Assembly (NCBI GenBank): GCA_029932835.1
Contig: JAOZPI010000012.1
Coordinates: 1-16,034 of the forward strand
Length of the DNA stretch: 16,034 nucleotides
Source: an archaeon
GTDB lineage: Archaea; Altiarchaeota; Altiarchaeia; JAFGQM01
Reading direction: 5' to 3'
The notes under the pieces were generated by a model. That model was not told the origin of the DNA, did no database searches, and saw only the letters and a list, made by a program, of their open reading frames with translations. Made by a program: the position numbers and the translations under genes. Shown one piece after another: positions 7,211-13,229 of the stretch; the first letter of the stretch is position 1; each line of letters starts with the position of its first letter.

Positions 7211-7615
7211 ATGACAAATATTGGAATTGTGGTTTCTGAGTTCAATTATGATATAACCAGCAAGATGCTGGAGAGGGCAAAAGAGCATGCAGAGTTTCTG
7301 GGAGCAAGAGTGGTTGAGGTTGTGAACGCTCCCGGGGCATTTGATATGCCACTGGTTGTGGAGAAGCTCCTGAAAAAGAAGAGTGTAGATGCTGTTGTTA
7401 CGCTCGGGGCAGTGGTTGAGGGAGAAACAAAACATGATGAGGTTGTGATGGGGCAGCTGGCAAGGAAGCTTGTGGACCTGTCATTGGAGTATGGAAAGCC
7501 TGTGGCCTTGGGGGTCAGTGGTCCAGGGCAGACAAGGGCACAAGCCATGGCAAGGATAGACTCCTACGCAAAAAGGGCGGTTGAATCGGCTGTGAAGCTG
7601 GCAAGGAAGCTGTAA
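7211..7615 (+). CDS. ribH: 6,7-dimethyl-8-ribityllumazine synthase
   Basis: RibH condenses dihydroxybutanone phosphate from RibB with the RibD product to make lumazine. The 134-residue length is typical of archaeal RibH. Motifs visible are IGIVVSEFNYDI at the N-terminus, VVNAPGAFDMPLVVEKLL (the substrate pocket P-G-A-F/A-E region), TLGAVVEGETKHDEVV with the catalytic histidine in KHDEV, and ALGVSGPGQTRAQAMAR near the C-terminus. The start has no Shine-Dalgarno but sits 27 nt after a TATA-like element. The stop lies 1 nt before the fae-hps ATG, so the two are coupled. All partners for riboflavin assembly (ribD, ribBA, ribC, ribH) are thus together. The archaeal phosphatase step and riboflavin kinase are not in the window. 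Confidence 0.95.
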   Translation: MTNIGIVVSEFNYDITSKMLERAKEHAEFLGARVVEVVNAPGAFDMPLVVEKLLKKKSVDAVVTLGAVVEGETKHDEVVMGQLARKLVDLSLEYGKPVALGVSGPGQTRAQAMARIDSYAKRAVESAVKLARKL

Positions 7616-7616
7616 A

Positions 7617-8822
7617 ATGGAAGAGAGTGGGTTTATGATAGGAGAGGCCTTGGTTGGAGAAGGAAACGAGGTCGCACATATTGATCTGCTATTTGGAAAA
7701 AAGGACGGAGTGGTAGGACATGCATTCGCCAACGGCCTGACTCAGCTATCGCAAGGGCACACGCCGATACTTGGGGTAATAAGACCGAACCTCATCTCAA
7801 AACCTGCGGCATTGGTAATCCCAAAAGTTACGATAAAGAGTCTTGAGGACGCTGACAAAATTTTTGGACCCGCGCAGTCTGCAGTCGCTAAGGCTATAGC
7901 GGATGCTGTTCAGGAGGGAATAATACCAAAAGAGTACGCAGAGAGTCATGTGGTGCTGGTTTCTGTCTTTATCCACCCAGAGGCTGTGGACTATGATAAG
8001 ATATACAGGTATAACTATTCTGCAACTAAGCTGGCTATAAGGAGGGCACTCTCTGGATATCCAGATGTGAAAAGGATAAACTACGAGAAGGATAGGAGCG
8101 TGCACCCAATAGCAGGAGTCAAGATGACGCGGCTCTGGAGACCACCATATCTGCAGATAGCCCTTGATGTAGTGGATATGGAGAGAATAAAATGGCTGCT
8201 GCAGGAGATCCCAAAAAATGATACAGTGATTCTCGAGGCAGGCACGCCGTTTATCAAAGAACATGGGGTAAAGGGCGTGGAGGAACTGAGGAAGCTTAGG
8301 CCGGATACGTTCATTGTGGCTGATTTGAAAACGCTTGATGTCGGGAAGGTGGAGGTAGATCTAGCCTACAACAGGACAGCTGACGCTGTTGTTGTCGCAG
8401 GTATGGCTCCGAAGGAGACGATCAATGGGGTTATCTATGAAGCACATCGGTTTGGAATATACGCCTATGTGGATATGATGAATGTAGCTGATCCCAAGGC
8501 TGTTTTGAAGGGACTTAAAGAGCTCCCAGACGTGGTGATATTACACAGGAACATTGACTCGGAAAAGAGGCAGGGGGGACAGGTAGAAGATCCACGATGG
8601 AAGATAATAAGGGAGATCAAATCAGAGGTTTCAGACAAGCTTCTATTTGCGGTAGCAGGCGGGATAAACCCGAAGACTGCGAGAGAGGCCCTGATAAATG
8701 GCGCTGATATACTGATTGTGGGGAGGTACATCACGCAATCCAAGGATCCAGAGAGGTCAGCGCGCGAATTCCTGGGACTGCTGGGGGAGGATACAGATCT
8801 GTACAGGACGCATTGGGAGTAG
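7617..8822 (+). CDS. fae-hps: Bifunctional formaldehyde-activating enzyme / 3-hexulose-6-phosphate synthase
   Basis: The Fae domain (about 7-165) condenses formaldehyde with tetrahydromethanopterin to methylene-H4MPT. The Hps domain (about 175-400) interconverts ribulose 5-phosphate plus formaldehyde with hexulose 6-phosphate. Fae shows GEALVGEGNEVAHIDLLFG with the expected catalytic H21, and VFIHPEAVDYDKIYRYNYSA. Hps shows LQIALDVVDME, ILEAGTPFIKEHG, the D-x-K-x-x-D motif in VADLKTLDVG, and VAGGINPKTA. The 401-residue length matches archaeal Fae-Hps fusions, where Hps is thought to run in reverse to supply pentose phosphates and Fae traps the released formaldehyde. Start 7617 follows a GGAAG in ribH, and an internal ATG at 7635 is also possible. 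Ribulose 5-phosphate is the RibB substrate, giving a metabolic reason for this neighbourhood. Confidence 0.96.
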   Translation: MEESGFMIGEALVGEGNEVAHIDLLFGKKDGVVGHAFANGLTQLSQGHTPILGVIRPNLISKPAALVIPKVTIKSLEDADKIFGPAQSAVAKAIADAVQEGIIPKEYAESHVVLVSVFIHPEAVDYDKIYRYNYSATKLAIRRALSGYPDVKRINYEKDRSVHPIAGVKMTRLWRPPYLQIALDVVDMERIKWLLQEIPKNDTVILEAGTPFIKEHGVKGVEELRKLRPDTFIVADLKTLDVGKVEVDLAYNRTADAVVVAGMAPKETINGVIYEAHRFGIYAYVDMMNVADPKAVLKGLKELPDVVILHRNIDSEKRQGGQVEDPRWKIIREIKSEVSDKLLFAVAGGINPKTAREALINGADILIVGRYITQSKDPERSAREFLGLLGEDTDLYRTHWE

Positions 8823-8823
8823 A

Positions 8824-9681
8824 ATGAAAAGGGTACTCTTATACCTTGACACAAACAAGATAGCAAACCCCTTTGATATGCTGCTCGCTGTGGACGCAGA
8901 TTACGACGTCGTTCTTCCATACTCTGGTATAAATGAGGGGAATGTAGAGTATATAGTACAGAACAGTGTGTTCGCCCGCGGGGAGGAGGGGCTCAGAAAC
9001 ACTGTGATTATGCTCGGAGGGAAGCTGGATGAGGCAGAGATTCTATTCAATAAGCTGAAGAGGATTATGAGAGATCCATTCAGAGTGTCTGTGGTCTTGG
9101 ATCCGGGAGGAGCATGCACCACAGCTGCTTCTGTAGTAGCGGAGATTGAGAAGGAATCCGGGGGAGTGCGAGGGAAGAAGATCACCATTCTGGCCGGAAC
9201 CGGGCCAATAGGGCAGGTGTGTGCCCTCTTGCTTAGGAATCTGGGGGCAAGGGTGAGGATCACATCAAGAGATGAAAAAAAGGCAAGGTCGGTCGCATCA
9301 AGGCTCTCGGATAAAACAGTGGGGATTGTGGAGGGAGTAAAGGGAGAGAGCAAAGAGGACAGGATAATGGCCTGCGCAGGAAGCGAGGTTGTTATAGCCA
9401 CTGGAGCAATAGGAGCGCAGCTTTTGGATCTGGAGGACCTAAAAGATGCGAGGATCGTGGCTGATGTGAACGCAGTGCAGCCGTATGGGATAGGAGGTAT
9501 GAAAGCGCATGGAGGGGAGAGTGGAAATGCGAAACTGATAGGACCGTGCGAGATTGGGGATTTGAAAAACAGAGTGGAGATGGAGATTCTGAAAAGAGCC
9601 ACTCAAGAGGTGAAGTTCTATGACTACAACGATGCCCTCACGACTGCAAGGGAGCTACTAAGGGGGGGTGCCACAGGGTAG
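8824..9681 (+). CDS. mtdB: NAD(P)-dependent methylene-tetrahydromethanopterin dehydrogenase (MtdA/MtdB type)
   Basis: This family oxidises methylene-H4MPT (or methylene-H4F) to the methenyl form with NAD(P). The frame opens at 8716 inside fae-hps, but the conserved N-terminus MKRVLLYLDTNKIANPFDML begins at ATG 8824, 1 nt after the fae-hps stop and behind GGGAG. That gives 285 residues, close to methylotroph MtdA/MtdB. Matching segments are RDPFRVSVVLDPGGACTTAA (pterin side), the Rossmann motif ILAGTGPIGQ (G125-x-G127-x2-G130), ATGAIGAQLLDL, and VADVNAVQPYGIGG. Archaeal C1 pathways normally use the unrelated F420-dependent Mtd, so this is notable. Directly behind Fae it would take the formaldehyde-derived C1 unit. 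H4MPT as the pterin is inferred from context, and the choice of NAD or NADP cannot be read from the sequence. Confidence 0.88.
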   Translation: MKRVLLYLDTNKIANPFDMLLAVDADYDVVLPYSGINEGNVEYIVQNSVFARGEEGLRNTVIMLGGKLDEAEILFNKLKRIMRDPFRVSVVLDPGGACTTAASVVAEIEKESGGVRGKKITILAGTGPIGQVCALLLRNLGARVRITSRDEKKARSVASRLSDKTVGIVEGVKGESKEDRIMACAGSEVVIATGAIGAQLLDLEDLKDARIVADVNAVQPYGIGGMKAHGGESGNAKLIGPCEIGDLKNRVEMEILKRATQEVKFYDYNDALTTARELLRGGATG

Positions 9682-9746
9682 GTTGGAAGGACCAGCTCTT
9701 GGCAACTGAGGAGAGAATTGAGGAGAGAGGCCACCAATTGTGGCGG

Positions 9747-10544
9747 TCAAATTCCCTCCAGGATTTTGCCTATTCTATCCTCAATGCCAAAGACCATGAA
9801 GTGGACACCGCCAAATCCCTCTGCCTTCGCCTCTTGTATTATCCTGCGGGCTAGGGAGATGCCATCCTCTGCGCTCCTTATTGACCTTGCTATTCTCTCT
9901 GGGACTACAAGGCCGGGAATGTTTTTATTCAGGTAGTCTGCCATACCGGGGAGGAGAGGAAGAACCCCGACCAGGATCCTTTTCTTGTTTTTTCTCACGA
10001 TTGGACTATCAAGAAGATCTAGATCAAAGACCAGCTGGGTCTGTACAAAGTCTACATACTTCAGCTTCTTGCCCAATTTTATCCTCTCTGGTTCGTTTGG
10101 CTCAGCTGCGGGGTTGTAGGCCCCCCCGACAAACATCTCGAATCCGGGATACTTCCTTGGCATCTCCCTCTTTATAAAGCGTATCAGACTCACAGAGTCG
10201 AACTCATAGACAGGCTTGCTCTCCTTTGGATAGTCCCCTGTCAGTGCCAGAACGGTGTCGATTCCCAGCAGTTTTGCACCCAGAAGATCGCTCGCTATAG
10301 CTGTTCTGTTTCTGTCCCTGGCGCATAGCTGGAGAACTGGATCATAACCGCTAGTCTTTAGCATATATGATGCAACCAAAGATGAGACCTGGGGCCTTCC
10401 AAGGGGCGAATCAATAACGTTTATTGCATCCACATAGGGCCTGAGCTTCTCAGCCTTCTCAAGAAATGATTCAGACACCGCTGCCCTTGGCTCCACCTCG
10501 CCAGTTATAACAAACCGCTTTCCCAGATTTTTTACAAAGCTCAT
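9747..10544 (-). CDS. metF: MetF-family methylene-pterin reductase (probable methylene-H4MPT reductase)
   Basis: MetF is a flavin-dependent TIM-barrel enzyme reducing a methylene-pterin to the methyl-pterin. The 265-residue protein shows ITGEVEPRA near the N-terminus (catalytic-glutamate strand), then DAINVIDSPLGRPQ, LQLCARDRNRTAIASDLLGA and LALTGDYPK, the strongest MTHFR signatures. Later come FVGGAYNPAAE, DFVQTQLVFD, GVLPLLPG and GVHFMVFG. The ATG at 10544 overlaps the upstream metV-like stop by 4 nt (ATGA) and is preceded by GAGGGAG. The gene faces mtdB tail to tail, 65 bp apart. No Mer-like F420 reductase is seen here, and MetF has been proposed to replace Mer in ANME-1-type archaea. H4MPT rather than folate as substrate is inferred from the neighbours. 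Confidence 0.92.
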   Translation of the reverse strand: MSFVKNLGKRFVITGEVEPRAAVSESFLEKAEKLRPYVDAINVIDSPLGRPQVSSLVASYMLKTSGYDPVLQLCARDRNRTAIASDLLGAKLLGIDTVLALTGDYPKESKPVYEFDSVSLIRFIKREMPRKYPGFEMFVGGAYNPAAEPNEPERIKLGKKLKYVDFVQTQLVFDLDLLDSPIVRKNKKRILVGVLPLLPGMADYLNKNIPGLVVPERIARSIRSAEDGISLARRIIQEAKAEGFGGVHFMVFGIEDRIGKILEGI

Positions 10545-10735
10545 AGCTCCCTCCTCAGACTATCCGGATTTTTCTCCCACGCAGCCACGAAGATGCACTT
10601 CTTGTCTGGATAAACCTCACACCTGCCCTCTCTATAACCCCCACAGGGGCCGTTTTTGAGAAACTTTGGACAGCCAGCCACCACCTCAAGCTCTTTCTCA
10701 GAAGAATTATCAGACGCTTTCATAAGAGTATTCAT
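10541..10735 (-). CDS. metV: Minimal MetV-like zinc/Fe-S protein, MetF partner
   Basis: This 64-residue protein resembles the cysteine-rich core of the MTHFR C-terminal (MetV) domain found beside MetF in acetogens. Four cysteines (C22, C31, C39, C47) are spaced 8, 7 and 7 residues apart in the characteristic CPKFLKNGPCGG and GRCEVYPDKKC. Acetogen MetV proteins are about 200 residues, so this is a stripped-down form, though the conserved motif is complete. Its stop overlaps the metF start by 4 nt, arguing for a MetVF complex. It lies 64 bp behind the ferredoxin gene with its own TATA-like element at leaderless spacing. An ATG four codons in (M5) could be the start. The role is probably to bind a metal or cluster and link MetF to an electron donor. 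This is inference. Confidence 0.8.
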   Translation of the reverse strand: MNTLMKASDNSSEKELEVVAGCPKFLKNGPCGGYREGRCEVYPDKKCIFVAAWEKNPDSLRREL

Positions 10736-10756
10736 AGAGAATTAGTAATAGGAAGG

Positions 10757-10764
10757 TAAATAAA
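10757..10764 (-). promoter_or_regulatory. TATA-like element of metVF
   Basis: On the minus strand TTTATTTA is centred about 25 nt before ATG 10735 and no ribosome-binding site precedes that ATG. metVF may therefore be transcribed independently of the ferredoxin gene. TTACTAAT (10748-10741) follows it. Confidence 0.4.
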
Positions 10765-10806
10765 GAAAAACAGAAAAATATTACTAGGAGGAATAATCTC
10801 TATTCC
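10757..10806 (-). terminator. Possible terminator after the ferredoxin gene
   Basis: On the minus strand a 6-bp inverted repeat (GGAATA/TATTCC, 10806-10790) spans the ferredoxin stop. It is followed by a T-rich run (TATTTTTCTGTTTTTCTTTATTT). T-rich tracts end transcription in archaea. The stem itself is short. Confidence 0.35.
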
Positions 10807-10985
10807 TTTATGTGGATACAACCAACGGGACAGACCTCAGCAGCCTCCTTGTTGCACCCAAGCTCTTCCAACTCTGTTTGCTTTGGATGAGCCTTGCCAT
10901 CCGGGCCCATCTCCCAGTTATCACACACGGCAGTACAAGCCCCACAGCCGATGCAGTCTTCTACTATGTGTTCAATCTTTGCCAT
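10800..10985 (-). CDS. Single-cluster [4Fe-4S] ferredoxin
   Basis: This is a small soluble electron carrier. From ATG 10985 (MAKIEHIVEDC) it has 61 residues. The frame extends ten codons upstream, but a perfect AGGAGGT at 10995-10989 fixes this start. C11-x2-C14-x2-C17 plus C52-P53 supply one [4Fe-4S] cluster, as in Thermotoga/Pyrococcus-type ferredoxins. C21 and C44 occupy the disulfide positions known in that family. C56 is an extra cysteine, CPVGCIHI instead of the common CP-T-G-A. The gene leads the minus-strand series ferredoxin, metV, metF, so it may be the electron donor or acceptor of MetF. That link is inferred from position only, because a promoter and a possible terminator separate it from metV. 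Confidence 0.93.
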   Translation of the reverse strand: MAKIEHIVEDCIGCGACTAVCDNWEMGPDGKAHPKQTELEELGCNKEAAEVCPVGCIHIKE

Positions 10986-10988
10986 TTT

Positions 10989-10995
10989 ACCTCCT
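10989..10995 (-). promoter_or_regulatory. Shine-Dalgarno of the ferredoxin gene
   Basis: AGGAGGT on the minus strand lies three nt before ATG 10985. It is the clearest ribosome-binding site in the window and sets the start. A TATA-like CTTTTAATTACC at 11030-11019 fits a short leader of about 13 nt. Confidence 0.65.
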
Positions 10996-11075
10996 GATCT
11001 TGCATTATTTTGCACCTTGGTAATTAAAAGCCTTTTATTCTATGTTTCCTTATTATTTCGCTTTTTCCTCAAAAG

Positions 11076-12155
11076 ATGGTACTGCAAGAGATATTGGGCA
11101 TATTCAGACAGATAGCGTCCGAGCTGGCCAAATATGTGGATATAGTATATGCGGTGTGGGTTATCGCTGTTACCTTCCTGATCGGAAAAACAATAATGTA
11201 TGTGTTTAAGAGAAGGGTCAAGGTAAAGGAGAAGGAGGGGGAGACCAGCCTCCACGGAAGCATACTAAGCAAAATAAGTATCCCGTTCTACCTTACAGTC
11301 GGTGTGGTAAGCCTCTACTACGCAGCAGAGGAGCTAACCGCTCTTGCACCATATATAGGGACTCTCAACAAGGTATTCGCTGTGATTATCACCCTGCTTG
11401 GTGCGTATATATTCCATCAGACGGTTGTTGCGATTGTCTCATGGTACGGCACAAGAGGAGGAGGAAGGGTGAGGATCGGGGAGACCTCCCTCATGGGGCT
11501 GAAAAACTTTATGAATATCTTTATATATGGCATTGCGCTTGTACTAATCCTGAACCAGTTTGGTATTGAGATAGGGCCGCTCCTGGCAAGCCTTGGGATT
11601 GGAGGTCTTGCGATAGCCCTAGCGCTGCAGCCAACCCTCTCTAACTACTTCGCAGGCATGTACATCGCATCGGACAAAACCATCAGGATTGGAGATTATG
11701 TTGAATTAGATGAGGAGAGGAGGGGGTATGTAGAGAGGATGACATGGAGGACTGTGTGGATAAGAACACTCACAAACAATATGATAGTTATACCGAACTC
11801 GAAACTGGCTGAATCCGTGATAGTGAATTACAGCCAGCCGAGGCAGGCTGTTTTGATAAAGGTGCCAGTAGGGGTGTCATACGACAGTGATCTGGAGAAA
11901 GTGGAGAGGGTAACGCTTAGGATAGCAAAGAAGATATTAAAAAAAACGAATGCGGGGGTTGAGGGGGAGGAGCCGTTTGTGAGGTTTAGGGAGTTTGGGG
12001 ATTCAAATATAAAGTTTATGGTATATTTTAAGGTGAAGCGGTGGGAGAGGAGGTACGAGGTTGTGGATGAATTCATAAAGGCACTCAAGAAGGAATTTGA
12101 CAAAAACAGAATAGAGATCTCATATCCATCCAGAAACGTGTATATGAGGAAATAA
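11076..12155 (+). CDS. mscS: MscS-family mechanosensitive ion channel
   Basis: This is a membrane channel that opens under osmotic down-shock. The 359-residue protein has hydrophobic segments at about 20-42, 68-86, 93-120, 146-162 and 166-190. The last corresponds to the pore-lining helix, with the Gly/Ala-rich LLASLGIGGLAIALALQP. The MscS beta domain follows, with IRIGDYVELDE, GYVERMTWRTVWIRTLTNN and VIPNSKLAESVIVNYS. The C-terminal alpha/beta domain runs to the end with VPVGVSYDSDLEKVE. ATG 11076 has no obvious Shine-Dalgarno but an AT-rich TTATTATTT lies about 23 nt upstream. It is divergent from the ferredoxin gene (90 bp between starts) and 40 bp upstream of aIF2-beta, which has its own promoter. 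No link to the C1 genes is implied. Confidence 0.94.
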   Translation: MVLQEILGIFRQIASELAKYVDIVYAVWVIAVTFLIGKTIMYVFKRRVKVKEKEGETSLHGSILSKISIPFYLTVGVVSLYYAAEELTALAPYIGTLNKVFAVIITLLGAYIFHQTVVAIVSWYGTRGGGRVRIGETSLMGLKNFMNIFIYGIALVLILNQFGIEIGPLLASLGIGGLAIALALQPTLSNYFAGMYIASDKTIRIGDYVELDEERRGYVERMTWRTVWIRTLTNNMIVIPNSKLAESVIVNYSQPRQAVLIKVPVGVSYDSDLEKVERVTLRIAKKILKKTNAGVEGEEPFVRFREFGDSNIKFMVYFKVKRWERRYEVVDEFIKALKKEFDKNRIEISYPSRNVYMRK

Positions 12156-12166
12156 GCTGGAGCGGA

Positions 12167-12174
12167 TTTTTAAC
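12167..12174 (+). promoter_or_regulatory. TATA-like element of aIF2-beta
   Basis: TTTTTAAC is centred about 26 nt before ATG 12196 with no Shine-Dalgarno between, suggesting a leaderless transcript. Confidence 0.45.
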
Positions 12175-12195
12175 AGAGTAACTACAAACTACCTT

Positions 12196-12609
12196 ATGAA
12201 TTTCTACGACTATGACAAACTGCTGGAGGAGGCCTATGAGCAGCTTCCAGAAGTAATGAAGAAGACCTCCAGATTTGATGTGCCCGAGGTGAATGTATTC
12301 TTTGAAGGAAACAAGACTGTTTTGAGAAATTTTAGCCAAGTGGCAAAGGCCCTAAACCGAGATGAAAAGCACCTCCAGAAGTTCCTTACAAAAGAGCTTG
12401 GTGCATATTCTCTCGTATCTGGAGACCGTCTGGTGTTTAACAAAAAGCTGTTCGGAAAGAAGATTGGCGAGGCTGTAAAGAGGTATATAAGCGAGTATGT
12501 GCTGTGTCCCCAGTGCGGAAAGCCAGACACCAGATTCAGCACGCTGGAGGGAGTCAAGATCCTAAAGTGTGAGGCCTGCGGAGCATGGAAACCTCTGAAA
12601 AGCATATAA
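12196..12609 (+). CDS. eif2b: Translation initiation factor aIF2 subunit beta
   Basis: aIF2-beta is part of the heterotrimer that brings initiator tRNA to the small ribosomal subunit. The 137-residue protein has the expected N-terminal helix (MNFYDYDKLLEEAYEQLP), which docks on the gamma subunit. The central alpha/beta domain contains NKTVLRNFSQVAKALNRDEKHLQKFLTKELG in its middle. The C-terminal zinc ribbon has C104-x2-C107 and C125-x2-C128. Its length is normal for archaea. The DUF424 gene overlaps its 3' end by 25 nt, a frequent archaeal arrangement pointing to cotranscription. Translation genes aIF1A and nmd3 lie close on the opposite strand. Confidence 0.96.
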   Translation: MNFYDYDKLLEEAYEQLPEVMKKTSRFDVPEVNVFFEGNKTVLRNFSQVAKALNRDEKHLQKFLTKELGAYSLVSGDRLVFNKKLFGKKIGEAVKRYISEYVLCPQCGKPDTRFSTLEGVKILKCEACGAWKPLKSI

Positions 12610-12896
12610 GCGTAAGGGTGTATGAAACCGAGAAGGGGAGAGTTGTGGCAGCCTGCGACAGGGAGCTTATAGGAAAAATGCTGAGGGAGGGAGAGATGCG
12701 ACTTGAGATTAAGAGGGAGTTCTATTTTGAGAAGTTTGTTAGTAGTGAGGAGTTGGCAGAGCTTATAGAGGGGTGCTTTACCGCAAACCTGGTTGGGGAG
12801 AGAACCACCAGTGCATATTGCGATATAAATCCAGATGCAAGGAGGAGCATAATCAGTGTGGAGGGGGTGCCGCACATGCAGATATTTCTTCTTTAG
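12585..12896 (+). CDS. DUF424 family protein
   Basis: This is a conserved archaeal protein of unknown function with 103 residues. Family-like features are the N-terminal strand VRVYETEKGRVVAACDRELIGK, then LREGEMRLEIKREFY, the central ANLVGERTTS (residues near 66-76) and the C-terminal VEGVPHMQIFLL. It overlaps aIF2-beta by 25 nt from ATG 12585. A GTG at 12618, just after the aIF2-beta stop, would also begin at a family-typical position, so the start is uncertain by 11 codons. Linkage with aIF2-beta suggests a role in translation or ribosome biology, by association only. It ends 3 nt before the convergent stop of aIF1A. Confidence 0.88.
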   Translation: METSEKHISVRVYETEKGRVVAACDRELIGKMLREGEMRLEIKREFYFEKFVSSEELAELIEGCFTANLVGERTTSAYCDINPDARRSIISVEGVPHMQIFLL

Positions 12897-12899
12897 GAT

Positions 12900-13187
12900 T
12901 CATAGCCACTTTAGGTAACCCCTTTTCTCCAGCCACTCTATCTGAGGCTTGCTGTAAGTCATGAGCAAGTCTCCCCTCTCATTCTCCTGAACGGTCCAGG
13001 GCTCTATAAGGACTATGTCTCCCTCCTTGGTCCATATCCTCTGCCTCACTCTCCCCGGAATCCTGCATATCCGCACATATCCATCGCTGCACCGAACCTT
13101 GGACCTGCGGTTCCCTAGCCTCTCCTCTATGACCCCTAACACCTGCCTGCCCTTCGGGGTTCTGACCCTTACTGGCTCTTCCTCCAT
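12900..13187 (-). CDS. eif1a: Translation initiation factor aIF1A
   Basis: aIF1A is an OB-fold factor that binds the A-site of the small subunit during initiation. It shows VRVRTPKGRQVLGVIEERLG, KVRCSDGYVRICRIPGRVR, IWTKEGDIVLIEPW and the C-terminal QIEWLEKRGYL, all normal for archaeal aIF1A. The frame is open from an ATG at 13211, but that ATG overlaps a TATA box (TTTATATG) lying 26 nt before ATG 13187. The predicted mRNA would therefore begin at or next to 13187. The 95-residue product starting MEEEPVRVR also matches the usual acidic archaeal N-terminus. nmd3 lies 42 bp upstream on the same strand. The gene is convergent with DUF424 and the stops are 3 nt apart. Confidence 0.94.
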   Translation of the reverse strand: MEEEPVRVRTPKGRQVLGVIEERLGNRRSKVRCSDGYVRICRIPGRVRQRIWTKEGDIVLIEPWTVQENERGDLLMTYSKPQIEWLEKRGYLKWL

Positions 13188-13208
13188 AATCCTAATTGAT
13201 ACTACACG

Positions 13209-13216
13209 CATATAAA
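13209..13216 (-). promoter_or_regulatory. TATA box of aIF1A
   Basis: TTTATATG on the minus strand is centred 26 nt before ATG 13187 and covers the in-frame upstream ATG at 13211. It supports the shorter start and a leaderless mRNA. Confidence 0.5.
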
Positions 13217-13229
13217 CAGCCGCATTCCC

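Noticed and set aside
6505..7245. Long minus-strand open frame across ribC
   Set aside because: Ser/Pro/Leu-rich shadow of ribC and the end of ribBA with no recognisable domain. Same pattern as other antisense frames in the window.
8716..8823. 36-residue N-terminal extension of MtdB
   Set aside because: It lies inside fae-hps in another frame. The conserved N-terminus begins at 8824 with a GGGAG upstream.
8901..9602. Long minus-strand open frame across mtdB
   Set aside because: Antisense of a well-supported gene, low-complexity Ser/Pro/Phe composition, no start signal.
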